Assembly (NCBI RefSeq): GCF_013408245.1
Contig: NZ_JACBYS010000001.1
Location: 1,612,001-1,676,000, forward strand
Origin: Duganella sp. 1224
GTDB taxonomy: Bacteria; Pseudomonadota; Gammaproteobacteria; Burkholderiales; Burkholderiaceae_D
Direction of reading: 5' to 3'
Length of the DNA: 64,000 nucleotides
Made by a program: the position numbers and the translations under genes. Under the pieces are notes generated by a model. It ran no database searches. It was given only the letters and a program-made list of their open reading frames with translations, and had not been told where the DNA came from. Shown piece after piece: positions 43,673 to 51,939 of this stretch; the first letter of the stretch is position 1; each line of letters starts with the position of its first letter.

Positions 43673-45090
43673 AGCCGTTGCTGCGCAAGGGAGCCTTGGC
43701 GCCGCTGGTGGCCGCCCTGCTGCTGGCCGGCTGTGCCAGCGCGCCGGTCTATCACCAGCCGGCCGTCGACGTGCCGGCGGCTTGGCAATCGCCAGTACCG
43801 TTCCAGGCCGCAAAGCCAGACGACGCCGCGCTGAAAGGCAACTGGTGGGAAATCTTCGGCGACGCCCAACTGAACCAATTGGTACAGCAAGCGCTGGCGC
43901 GCAACCAGAACCTGGCCGCCGCCGCCGCCCGGCTCGACCAGGCGCGCTCGCAGGTCACCGTCAGCTCGGCCGGCCTGTTCCCGCAGGCCAGCCTGCAGGC
44001 CGGCGCGGCACGCCAGAAGACCTCGGCCAACCGCCCGCTGAACGCCTACAACGTCACCAACCAGTCCACGGTGCAAAACAACTACCAGTTGGGCTTTGCC
44101 GTCAACTACGAAGCCGACCTGTTCGGCCGCGTGCGCAGCACGGTGAGCGGCGCACAAGCCTCCGCCCAACAGGCCGCCGCCGACTTTGAAAACGCCCGCC
44201 TGGTGCTGGTGGCCGAGCTGGCCGCCGACTACTTCAACCTGCGCGAGCTGGACGCCGAAATCGGCGTGCTCAACGAAAGCCTGGCGCTGCAACGCAAGGC
44301 CTACGACTTCATCCAGGCACGCCACGAACTCGGCGCCGCCACCGGCCTCGACCTGGCCCAACAGCAATCACTGCTGGACGCCAGCCAAACGCAGCTGGAA
44401 TTGCTGAACCAGCAGCGCGCCCAGTACCAGCACGCGCTGGCCACGCTGACGGGCACGCCGGCCCCATCGTTCCAGCTGGCGCCGGCCACCAGCACGCTGA
44501 CGCCGCCCACACTGCCGGTCGCACTGCCGGCCACGGTGCTGCAGCGCCGGCCCGACATCGCCGCCGCCGAGCGCGCGGTGGCGGCCGCCAACGCCAACAT
44601 CGGCGTCGCCCGCGCCGCCTATTTCCCCAGCATCAACCTGCAGGCCGGCGGCGGCTGGGACAGCAGCCAGATGAGCAAGCTGATCGAAGCCCCCAGCCTG
44701 CTGTGGTCGCTGGGCGCCGCGCTGACGCAAACGCTGTTCGACGCCGGCAAGACCGACGCCAACGTCGCCATCGCCCAGGCCGGCTACACCGGCGCCGTGG
44801 CCGGCTACCGGCAAAGCGTGCTGACCGCGATGCAGGAAGTCGAGGACGGCATGAGCGGCGCCGCCACGCTGCAACGCGCCCACCAGTCGGCCGAGGCCAG
44901 CGTGGCCGCCTCGCGCCGCGTGCTGGACCTGGCCAACGACCGCTACACCGGCGGCGTTGAAACCTACTTCGACGTCATCACCGCCCAGCAGACGCTGCTG
45001 ACCAACCAGCGCACCGCCGTCCAGTTGCGCGGCAAGCAGATGGTCAACGCCGTCTACCTGATCAAGGCGCTGGGTGGCGGCTGGCACTAA
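43669..45090 (+). CDS. RND efflux outer-membrane channel lipoprotein (NodT/OprM family)
   Basis: The ATG overlaps the adaptor stop (ATGA), so translation is coupled. The 473-residue precursor has a lipoprotein signal (LVAALLLAGC), the conserved WWEIFGDAQLNQLVQQAL near residue 60, and two TolC-like repeats rich in helical AQ segments, with YEADLFGRVR and QRRPDIAAAERAV. The protein forms the trimeric exit duct of the pump. It is the last gene of the operon and is followed by a REP-like inverted repeat. Confidence 0.94.
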   Translation: MKPLLRKGALAPLVAALLLAGCASAPVYHQPAVDVPAAWQSPVPFQAAKPDDAALKGNWWEIFGDAQLNQLVQQALARNQNLAAAAARLDQARSQVTVSSAGLFPQASLQAGAARQKTSANRPLNAYNVTNQSTVQNNYQLGFAVNYEADLFGRVRSTVSGAQASAQQAAADFENARLVLVAELAADYFNLRELDAEIGVLNESLALQRKAYDFIQARHELGAATGLDLAQQQSLLDASQTQLELLNQQRAQYQHALATLTGTPAPSFQLAPATSTLTPPTLPVALPATVLQRRPDIAAAERAVAAANANIGVARAAYFPSINLQAGGGWDSSQMSKLIEAPSLLWSLGAALTQTLFDAGKTDANVAIAQAGYTGAVAGYRQSVLTAMQEVEDGMSGAATLQRAHQSAEASVAASRRVLDLANDRYTGGVETYFDVITAQQTLLTNQRTAVQLRGKQMVNAVYLIKALGGGWH

Positions 45091-45115
45091 CGCCGTTCGG
45101 CCAACGGTGTCGTTC

Positions 45116-45188
45116 CGGCGCAGGCCGGGGGCCCATGGAACGTTTGCCCGCCACGACGCATGCGGGGTATGGATGCCGGCCTGCGCCG
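45116..45188. repeat. REP/MITE-like inverted repeat
   Basis: CGGCGCAGGCCGG (45116-45128) and its exact complement (45176-45188) face each other between two convergent genes. Weaker pairing continues outward (TGTCGTTC on the left against GACATGACG on the right) and inward (GCCCATGG against TATGGATG). This resembles dispersed non-coding repeats of many proteobacteria that contain GCGCAGGC and TCCA blocks. Confidence 0.65.
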
Positions 45189-45222
45189 ACATGACGCGTC
45201 AAGCGCTAACGACCGCCACCGA

Positions 45223-46626
45223 TCACCAGCCAATATCCTTCAGCAGCGGATAAGTCAGGTCGAACGGCGGCTTCACCTCGTGCGTCAAATCGGCGTTGAT
45301 GGCCGGCTCCATCAACTGGTTGGGCGTGGCGCTGGTATCGTAATGCGACACCGACGACCCCGGCTGATTGGGGCGCGGCGCATACATCAGCACGCGGCCC
45401 AGCGGGTCGGTGCCGGCGCGCACCGCCAGGTTGACGCCCAGGTTGGCAAACAGCCCGGAATGGCTGCGCGAACGGCGCGCGATCACCCGCTTCAGCGCCT
45501 GCCCGTCCTCCAGCGTGATGCGCACCACCGGAATGTGGATGCCCGGATCGCTGCCGCCGATGCCGGACGGCGGCGCGCCGGCCACATTGTCGGCCACGAT
45601 CAGGCCGATGGCGCCGGCATCCTGCACATTGCGCGACTTGACCACGAAGGTGCAGGCGCCGCGGTCGACCAGCGCGATCTTGCCGCGTACCGCCAGCGCG
45701 TTGACGGCCGACAGCGGCGCGCAAGCCAGCCCCAGGTCGGGCGGCGTGTCGACCACCGGCATCACCTCGCCGGTCAGGCCCGGGCTGCCAAGCGGCGGCC
45801 CGAACGCCGCCGTGCCCACCTGGTAGACACCCGCCACCGACGCCGGCGTCAGCACCGTCAGGATCGGCGTGCCGGGCTGCAGCACGATCTGCGCGGCGTT
45901 GGTGACCTGCACGCCATTCCACACCAGCTTGCCCGACTTGATGGCCGAGGCGGCCCGTTCGGCATCGCTCATGTCCTTCCACACCTTGCCGGTGGTGGTG
46001 TCCAGCAGGAAGTAGTCCCAGATGCTGGGCACGCCGGCCAGCAGTTCGCCGGTCTCGTCGTCGGTATAGGTCTGGAAGCCCAGGCCATGGGCAAACTCGT
46101 GCAGCAGCACGGTCACCAGGTCGGTGTGCGGGCCGTGGTTGTTGTCCAGCCCGAGATAGAACGGCGAGCCGGTGAAGCAGCCTGGCTGGCCGAGGTTAAC
46201 GTTGAAGCGGGCGCGGATATCGGGCACCTCGGGGTCGGCGTCAACGCCGATCAGCTTGTTGGTTTCCGCTTTGCCGAACCAGGCATTGGCCTGCGGCGCG
46301 CCGGGAAAATCGGCGAACACCTCCAGCGCACCGGCGCTGCCCAGCACGGCGGCGGTGTCGCTGCACGGCAGCGCGTCCCAGGTCGCCAGTACACGGATGG
46401 GGACACTGCTGTCCAGCGTTGCGCCCCATTTGCTGGCGGCGGCCTGGAAGGCGTTCAGCCGTTGCGCGCCGAGCGTAGTGCCGGCGTTGCCGCCGACCGG
46501 CGCCACTGGCGCGGGATCGTTGAAACCAACGCCTGGCGGGTCGCCGTTGACGATGGTGATGGTGGCGGCCGCCCAACTGGTGGAACACAGCAGCAGCGCC
46601 AGGCATGCGGTCAGCAGCTTGTTCAT
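45223..46626 (-). CDS. Secreted PA-domain zinc metalloprotease-like protein
   Basis: The 467-residue precursor has a signal peptide (LLTACLALLLCSTSWAA). A zinc-binding HEFAHGLGFQ motif, part of VTVLLHEFAHG, lies near residue 175. A protease-associated (PA) domain follows at about 265-375, with VRGKIALVDRGACTFVVKSR and AIGLIVADN. The C-terminus LTYPLLKDIGW is conserved in relatives. The residue three after GLGF is Thr, so a metzincin-type third ligand is missing. It starts four bases past the stop of the PEP-CTERM gene, nearly overlapping, which makes a two-gene operon for exported proteins. Confidence 0.82.
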   Translation of the reverse strand: MNKLLTACLALLLCSTSWAAATITIVNGDPPGVGFNDPAPVAPVGGNAGTTLGAQRLNAFQAAASKWGATLDSSVPIRVLATWDALPCSDTAAVLGSAGALEVFADFPGAPQANAWFGKAETNKLIGVDADPEVPDIRARFNVNLGQPGCFTGSPFYLGLDNNHGPHTDLVTVLLHEFAHGLGFQTYTDDETGELLAGVPSIWDYFLLDTTTGKVWKDMSDAERAASAIKSGKLVWNGVQVTNAAQIVLQPGTPILTVLTPASVAGVYQVGTAAFGPPLGSPGLTGEVMPVVDTPPDLGLACAPLSAVNALAVRGKIALVDRGACTFVVKSRNVQDAGAIGLIVADNVAGAPPSGIGGSDPGIHIPVVRITLEDGQALKRVIARRSRSHSGLFANLGVNLAVRAGTDPLGRVLMYAPRPNQPGSSVSHYDTSATPNQLMEPAINADLTHEVKPPFDLTYPLLKDIGW

Positions 46627-47675
46627 GGCTGGTCTCCCGGCGCAGGCTCGCAGGTGGTGCTGACGCTGCCGTCGGTCTGCTTGTGCGCCATGGCGTAACG
46701 CGCATGGCGTTCGTCGAGCCGCAGGCGCACACCGCCATGCGCGGCGCGCGTCACCTGCGGCGACGCCTGGCGCGCCAGCGGCGCCGCGCCGCGCGGCTTG
46801 GCTGTCAGCAAGGCCGACTGCTCCGCCGTCGGTCCGGTCAGCTGGCCGGTGACCGGATCCTTGTAAGCCATGAGGCCGTCCGGCGCGAGCGGCGCCGGCG
46901 CAGTCGCCGGCTGAGCCACGACTTGCACGTGCGGAAACCGCATCACGCCTTGGTCGTCCGCGGTCGCCGCGTGCGCCGCGTGGGCCGCCAGCGCGACGCC
47001 GGCCAGGCCGCCGGCCGCCAGCCAGCGGCGGCGCAGGCGGCGACTCCCCAGCGCAATGGCGCCCAGGCAGACCAGCGCCACGGTGGACGGTTCAGGAATG
47101 GCGTTGATGCTGACGCTGTCCAGGCCGACGTAGTTGCCGTTGAGACTGGTGTCGTCGACCACATAGCGAAAGCCGAAGCGGCCACTGGCCGGCGCCGCCA
47201 GTCCGTTGACCAGCACGGTGCGCTCTTGCCAGCCGGTGTCCGCGTCCGCCTCGAACGCGCCGAGCAGCGCGAAGCCGGCGCCGACGTCGGTACTGGCGCC
47301 GTGCGGGCTGAAGTAAACCTCGACCCGATCCAGCAGCCCCTCGCCCAGCAGGCGCAGCGAGAAGTTCAGCGACTCGCCGTTGACCAGCGCCACTTCCGGC
47401 GTCAGCAGCCAGTTGCTGACGGCGCCGCCATAGGCCGCGTTGTTGAAGTTGGCGGCAAGGTAGGCATCGGCCGGGCCGGCGGCGGCCGGGAATATGGCGG
47501 GATCACCCTGGAACCACCCGGTCGTGCCAGGCGGCGCGCTGTTGTTGATCAATACCCAGCCGCTGGCCGGCAGGGTGCGGACATCGTCAAAACCCTCGAC
47601 CAACAAGGGGACGGCGACGGCAGAGCAACAGGCGGCGGCCACTAGCAGCCCCGCCAGACCGTGGATCAGCTTCAT
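46623..47675 (-). CDS. Choice-of-anchor-J-like PEP-CTERM protein fused to a second exported module
   Basis: The first 190 residues of this 350-residue protein form a secreted beta-sandwich (signal MKLIHGLAGLLVAAACCSAV; EGFDDVRTLPASGW; NNSAPPGTTGWFQGDPAIFP). A canonical PEP-CTERM signal is at about 193-217: IPEPSTVALVCLGAIALGSR, then RRLRRR. Such a signal normally ends the protein and is cut by exosortase. Here the frame continues through a second hydrophobic stretch ending AAHAAHA and about 110 more residues (GVMRFPHVQVVAQ; GGVRLRLDERHARYAMAHKQ). That part looks like a separate small exported protein that often follows such genes. It is cotranscribed with the PA-domain protease. Confidence 0.75.
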   Translation of the reverse strand: MKLIHGLAGLLVAAACCSAVAVPLLVEGFDDVRTLPASGWVLINNSAPPGTTGWFQGDPAIFPAAAGPADAYLAANFNNAAYGGAVSNWLLTPEVALVNGESLNFSLRLLGEGLLDRVEVYFSPHGASTDVGAGFALLGAFEADADTGWQERTVLVNGLAAPASGRFGFRYVVDDTSLNGNYVGLDSVSINAIPEPSTVALVCLGAIALGSRRLRRRWLAAGGLAGVALAAHAAHAATADDQGVMRFPHVQVVAQPATAPAPLAPDGLMAYKDPVTGQLTGPTAEQSALLTAKPRGAAPLARQASPQVTRAAHGGVRLRLDERHARYAMAHKQTDGSVSTTCEPAPGDQP

Positions 47676-47836
47676 ATCATCTCCCGGGAACGGTTATACA
47701 GCTCAACTTGCCATGGTTAGACCAACAGCCCAGTCAACAGGTTCCCGAAAAAGATCAAAAGCGTCACAAAACGAAGTTCAACGCGCTGCGGCGCCAGCCC
47801 GCGCGGGTTGCGGTCGCGCGCCGCGGTACAGGTGTG

Positions 47837-48226
47837 TCAAGCCAGCGTGGTGTCGATGCGCATGCCGGCCTTGAGTGTCAGCGTGACCGGCGTTTTTTCG
47901 GCGATCTCCGCCATGCGCGCTTGCTGCGCGGCGTCCACCTGGCCGCTGATGCTCAGCGTGCGGCGCACCAGCAGCGCGCCGTCCTCGGCATGGGTCAGGT
48001 GCAGCTCGACCGCCACCGCCGACACCGGCCACTGCTTGCGGTCGGCATACATGCGCAGTGTGATGGCGGTGCAGGCGCCCAGCCCGGCCAGCAGGTAGTC
48101 GTAGGGCGCCGGACCGGCGCCGTGGCCGCCGTTGCGCGCCGGCTCGTCGGCTGTCAGCGCGTGGCCGCCAACCTCGATGCGGGTGGTGTAACTGTCCTTG
48201 CCGATGACGGCGCTGCCGCGTGCCAT
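47837..48226 (-). CDS. OsmC-family protein, second cysteine replaced
   Basis: The start at 48226 (MARGSAVIG) is preceded by GAAAAGAGGAAAT and gives 129 residues. It has the OsmC order: HALTADEPARNGG, PAPYDYLLAGLGACTAITLR with the first catalytic Cys, then the second block AEKTPVTLTLKAG. In OsmC and Ohr peroxidases the second block carries Cys; here the position is Thr, so two-cysteine peroxidase chemistry is not expected. It may be a detoxification or binding protein of another OsmC subgroup. It diverges from a TonB receptor. Confidence 0.88.
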   Translation of the reverse strand: MARGSAVIGKDSYTTRIEVGGHALTADEPARNGGHGAGPAPYDYLLAGLGACTAITLRMYADRKQWPVSAVAVELHLTHAEDGALLVRRTLSISGQVDAAQQARMAEIAEKTPVTLTLKAGMRIDTTLA

Positions 48227-48245
48227 ATTTCCTCTTTTCTCGCTA

Positions 48246-48276
48246 TGTAAATGCCACGTAAAGACGTGTAAATGCC
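48246..48276. promoter_or_regulatory. Direct repeats in the OsmC / TonB receptor divergent spacer
   Basis: TGTAAATGCC occurs at 48246-48255 and 48267-48276, 21 bases apart, that is about two helical turns. This spacing suits a regulator that binds one face of the DNA. A -10-like TATAAT for the receptor gene is at 48301-48306. Confidence 0.45.
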
Positions 48277-48344
48277 GCCAGTTCCCGAATATGCAACTGG
48301 TATAATGGCAACTCACCCCTTAGAGACGTCATGCCGTCCAGATT

Positions 48345-50582
48345 ATGCAAAAGATTCTGCTTACCTGCTGCCTGACCGGCAGCGCTATTCTGCCAGCTTA
48401 CGCCCAAACCGCCACTCCCGAAAAGCCAGCCGCCAAGCCAGCCACTCCCACCACCGCCGCGCCCGCCAAGGCCAAGGACGTGGTGCCGGAAGTGACGGTC
48501 TCGGCCGAGCGCCCCACCAACCGCATCGACCGCCAGGTGTACGACGTCAAGTCCGACATCTCCAGCACCAACGGCACCGCCGCCGATGCGCTGAACAACG
48601 TGCCATCGGTCAACGTCGATCCGGACGGCACCGTCACGCTGCGCGGTAGCACCAATGTGCAGATCATGGTGGACGGCAAGCCGTCGGCCATGCTGCAGGG
48701 CGACAACCGCGGCCCGGCGCTGCAGGCCATGGCGGCCGACGATATCGAATCGGTCGAGGTGATCAACAATCCCGGCGCCCAGTTCGGCAACGAGGCCGGC
48801 GGCGGCCCGATCCTGAACCTGGTGATGCGCCGCAACCGCAAGCCCGGCGGCATGGCCACCGTCAACGGCAACGCCGGCACGGCCGGGCGCTACAACAGCG
48901 CCGTCAACGGCAGTTACAACCAGGGCGCCTGGGGCTTCCAGGGCAGCGCCAACGTGCGCCACGACGGCCGCAACTCCACCGCCGAGGTGACCCGCGACAC
49001 GCTCGATCCGCGCACCGGCCAGTTCGTCCACAACAGCCAGGAATCGGTGGGCCGCGGCCTCAACGACATGGCTGGCCTGAACGGCACCGTCAGCTACAAC
49101 CTCAACCAGAACGACACGCTGACCGGCAGCGCCTCGTACAACAGCCGCACCAACGACCAGCGCGGCAGCGACCACTACATCAACGGCGCCACCAGCCTGA
49201 TCCCGGCGGCCGACTACGTGCGCAGCACCACCCGCACCGGCGACAGCGACAACTTCAGCTGGGGCGCGCGCTACGACCACAAGGGCGCGCTGCCGGGCGA
49301 GACGCTGAAGATCGACCTGCGCGTCTCGGCCTCGGAAAACGACAGCGTCAACAACTACGCCAACGATTACGCCACGCCGGGCTGGGTCGACACCAAGGCC
49401 AACCAGCGCAACCACAACGACGTGCGCATCGTCGACTTCACCGGCGACTACGAGCGCCCGCTGTGGGGCGGCACTGCCAAGGCCGGCTACAAGGTCGCCA
49501 CCAATGACAACAACGTCAGCACGCTGTACACCGACATCGACCCGGTCAGCGGCGCGGCGGTGATCAACAACGGCCGCACCAACGCCTACGAGCTGGACGA
49601 AACCGTGTACGCGCTGTACGGCACCTACCAGATGCGCCTGAGCGAGCGCTGGGGCGCGCTGGCCGGCCTGCGCGCCGAGTACACCGACATGGACATCAAC
49701 CAAATCACCGGCAATGTCGAGGCGAAGAACCACTACATCAATTACATCCCGAGCGCCTACGCGACCTACAAGGTGAGCGACAACGCCAACCTGCGCTTTG
49801 CCTACGCGCGCCGGATTCGCCGCCCCAACGCCAACGACCTGAATCCGTACGTGACCTACCGCGACGAATTCAACGTCTTCTCGGGCAACCCCAACCTGAA
49901 GCCGACCAAGACCGATTCGTTCGAGGTCGGCTACGAAACCAGGATCGCCGGCCTGGAAACCAATCTGCGCGGCTACTACCGCAAGGACACCGACGCCATC
50001 GTCGACTACCGCTACTTCGTCGCGCCCAATGTGCTGCTGACCACCCGCGCCAATGGCGAAGGCAGTCATTCGAGCGGACTGGAATTCACCGTCAGCGGCA
50101 AGCTGACGCCATCGCTGACGCTGAACACCAGCGGCAACCTGGCGCGCGCGCAGCAAAGCTTCTACGACGACAGCGGCAACCTGGTGACGCGCACCGCCAA
50201 CTCGCTGAGCGGGCGCGCGCGGCTGAACTATTCGTATGACGCGGCCAACCAGATCCAGATGGCGCTGCAGGTGATGGGCAAGACGCTGTCCGGCCAGGGC
50301 TACCGTTCGGCCAACCACACCTTCAACATGAGCTGGCGCCACACGGTGACGCCGCAACTGACGCTGGTGGCCAACGTGACGGACCTGTTCAACACCAACA
50401 AGATGCAGACCATCATCGACAGCGACACGCTGCGCGAAACCAGCACCCGCCGGTTTGACGGCCGCGTGTTCTACGTGGGGTTGTCATACCGCTTCGGTGG
50501 CGCGGGCGCCAACAACAACGAGCACCGCGAGGAAGGCTGGGGGCCCCGCCCCGGCCCGGGCGGCCCACCGCCCGGCGCCTGA
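48345..50582 (+). CDS. TonB-dependent receptor (OMP_b-brl_3 type)
   Basis: The 745-residue precursor has a signal peptide (ILLTCCLTGSAILPAYAQ) and a Pro-Ala-Lys linker at about 22-45. The plug domain (GTAADALNNVPSVNVDPDGT, VQIMVDGKPSAML, SVEVINNPGAQFGNEAGGGP) precedes a large barrel rich in Asn and Tyr. The last clear strand is VFYVGLSYRFGG, but about 26 Gly/Pro-rich residues follow, so the usual terminal aromatic residue is not at the end. Relatives include carbohydrate and peptide receptors; the substrate is unknown. A REP-like hairpin follows the gene. Confidence 0.88.
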   Translation: MQKILLTCCLTGSAILPAYAQTATPEKPAAKPATPTTAAPAKAKDVVPEVTVSAERPTNRIDRQVYDVKSDISSTNGTAADALNNVPSVNVDPDGTVTLRGSTNVQIMVDGKPSAMLQGDNRGPALQAMAADDIESVEVINNPGAQFGNEAGGGPILNLVMRRNRKPGGMATVNGNAGTAGRYNSAVNGSYNQGAWGFQGSANVRHDGRNSTAEVTRDTLDPRTGQFVHNSQESVGRGLNDMAGLNGTVSYNLNQNDTLTGSASYNSRTNDQRGSDHYINGATSLIPAADYVRSTTRTGDSDNFSWGARYDHKGALPGETLKIDLRVSASENDSVNNYANDYATPGWVDTKANQRNHNDVRIVDFTGDYERPLWGGTAKAGYKVATNDNNVSTLYTDIDPVSGAAVINNGRTNAYELDETVYALYGTYQMRLSERWGALAGLRAEYTDMDINQITGNVEAKNHYINYIPSAYATYKVSDNANLRFAYARRIRRPNANDLNPYVTYRDEFNVFSGNPNLKPTKTDSFEVGYETRIAGLETNLRGYYRKDTDAIVDYRYFVAPNVLLTTRANGEGSHSSGLEFTVSGKLTPSLTLNTSGNLARAQQSFYDDSGNLVTRTANSLSGRARLNYSYDAANQIQMALQVMGKTLSGQGYRSANHTFNMSWRHTVTPQLTLVANVTDLFNTNKMQTIIDSDTLRETSTRRFDGRVFYVGLSYRFGGAGANNNEHREEGWGPRPGPGGPPPGA

Positions 50583-50601
50583 TCCTTACCCCAAAGCCGA
50601 A

Positions 50602-50631
50602 GGGGTCTGACCCCATGCGGGGTCAGACCCC
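50602..50631. repeat. REP-like double palindrome between convergent genes
   Basis: GGGGTCTGACCCC (50602-50614) and GGGGTCAGACCCC (50619-50631) are each palindromic apart from the centre and are reverse complements of each other across ATGC. A further GGGGTCCGGGG follows at about 50648. The GGGGTCAG core also occurs in the ends of the RAYT element at 24541. It may also serve as a bidirectional terminator. Confidence 0.75.
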
Positions 50632-50659
50632 GGCCGCAGCGGTGTGCGGGGTCCGGGGC

Positions 50660-51823
50660 TTACTTGACCACCGCCAGCTTCTGCCGGTGGCCATCCTTGA
50701 AGCTATAAATGGTCACCAGACCATTCTGCACATCGCCATTGGCATCAAACGCCACATTCCCCAGCAACCCCTTGTGCTGGATCTTGGCCAGCACCGGCAG
50801 ATACTTGGCCGGATCCGGCGAGCCCGCCTTCTGCATCGCCTCCACCAACGTCATCACCGCGTCATACGCATAACCGGCATAGGTCTGCACCTCGACGCCA
50901 AAGCGCTTCTTGTACGCGACGCGGAAGTCTTCCATGCCCTTCTCCTGCGCCTTCTCGACGCCGCCGGCCTCCGCGCAGACCACCTGGCCATCGCTCATGC
51001 CATCGCCGGCCAGGCGCGGCACCGAATCCGAACACATGCCGTCGCCGCCCATGAACTTGATGGGGAAGCCCAGCTGTTTCATCTGGCGCAGCATCGGCGC
51101 CGCCACCGCGTCCATGCCGCCGAAGAACACCATATCCGGCTTGGTGGCCTTGATGGCGGTCAGGATCGCCATCAGGTCGGTGGCCTTGTCGTTGGTGTAC
51201 TGGGTCGAGACGATGGTGGTGCCGGTGGCGGCGCCAGTGCGCTTGACGGTCTTGGTGAATTCATCCGCCAGCCCCTTGCCGTAGGCGGTGCGGTCGTCCA
51301 CCACGGCGATGCGCTTGACCTGCATGGTCTGCATCGCATAGCGCGCCAGCGCCGGGCCCAGTTGCTCATCGTTGGCGATGTTGCGGAAGGTGGTGTTGTA
51401 GCGCTGGTGCGTGTACTGCGGCGAGCTGGCCGAGGGCGTAATCTGCGGAATCCCGGCGCCGTAATAGATGCGCGAGGCCGGAATCGTGGTGCCGGACGTC
51501 TGGTGGCCGACCACCCCCTGCACCTTGGCATCCACCAGCTTCTGCGCCACCGTGGTGGCCTGCTTCGGATCGCCGGCGTCGTCCTCCGCCAGCAGCGCGA
51601 TCTTGTACTTTTTACCAGCAATGACCACGCCCTTGGCGTTCAGCTCATCGACCGCCATGCGCGCGCCGTTTTCGGTGTCCTTGCCCAGGTGGGCCACCGG
51701 ACCGGAAGTGGCGGCCACGTGGCCGATCTTGATGATGTCTTCCGCCTGCGCGGTGGCGGCGCCGGCCACGCCGATAAAGGCCAGCGCCAGTGCGCGGCAA
51801 ATTGTTTTTGTTGTGAACTGCAT
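50660..51823 (-). CDS. Branched-chain amino acid ABC transporter substrate-binding protein (LivK-like)
   Basis: The 387-residue precursor has a signal peptide (ALALAFIGVAGAATAQAED) and the Leu/Ile/Val-binding fold: IIKIGHVAATSGPVAHLGKD, VVGHQTSGTTIPASRIYYGA and TYAGYAYDAVMTLVEAM. It captures a ligand, usually a branched-chain amino acid, in the periplasm for an ABC importer. No permease or ATPase genes (livH/M/G/F) are next to it, so it is an orphan binding protein here. It diverges from the aminotransferase operon across 116 bases. Confidence 0.92.
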   Translation of the reverse strand: MQFTTKTICRALALAFIGVAGAATAQAEDIIKIGHVAATSGPVAHLGKDTENGARMAVDELNAKGVVIAGKKYKIALLAEDDAGDPKQATTVAQKLVDAKVQGVVGHQTSGTTIPASRIYYGAGIPQITPSASSPQYTHQRYNTTFRNIANDEQLGPALARYAMQTMQVKRIAVVDDRTAYGKGLADEFTKTVKRTGAATGTTIVSTQYTNDKATDLMAILTAIKATKPDMVFFGGMDAVAAPMLRQMKQLGFPIKFMGGDGMCSDSVPRLAGDGMSDGQVVCAEAGGVEKAQEKGMEDFRVAYKKRFGVEVQTYAGYAYDAVMTLVEAMQKAGSPDPAKYLPVLAKIQHKGLLGNVAFDANGDVQNGLVTIYSFKDGHRQKLAVVK

Positions 51824-51939
51824 AAATTCCTCATTAGTTAACCACGTAAGGATACCAGACCTGCGCGCACGATTGCCAACTGCCCCTTGCGCAAAGCGCG
51901 GATTAACGTAAGAATAATTCTTTCCCGAGGAGAATCAAT

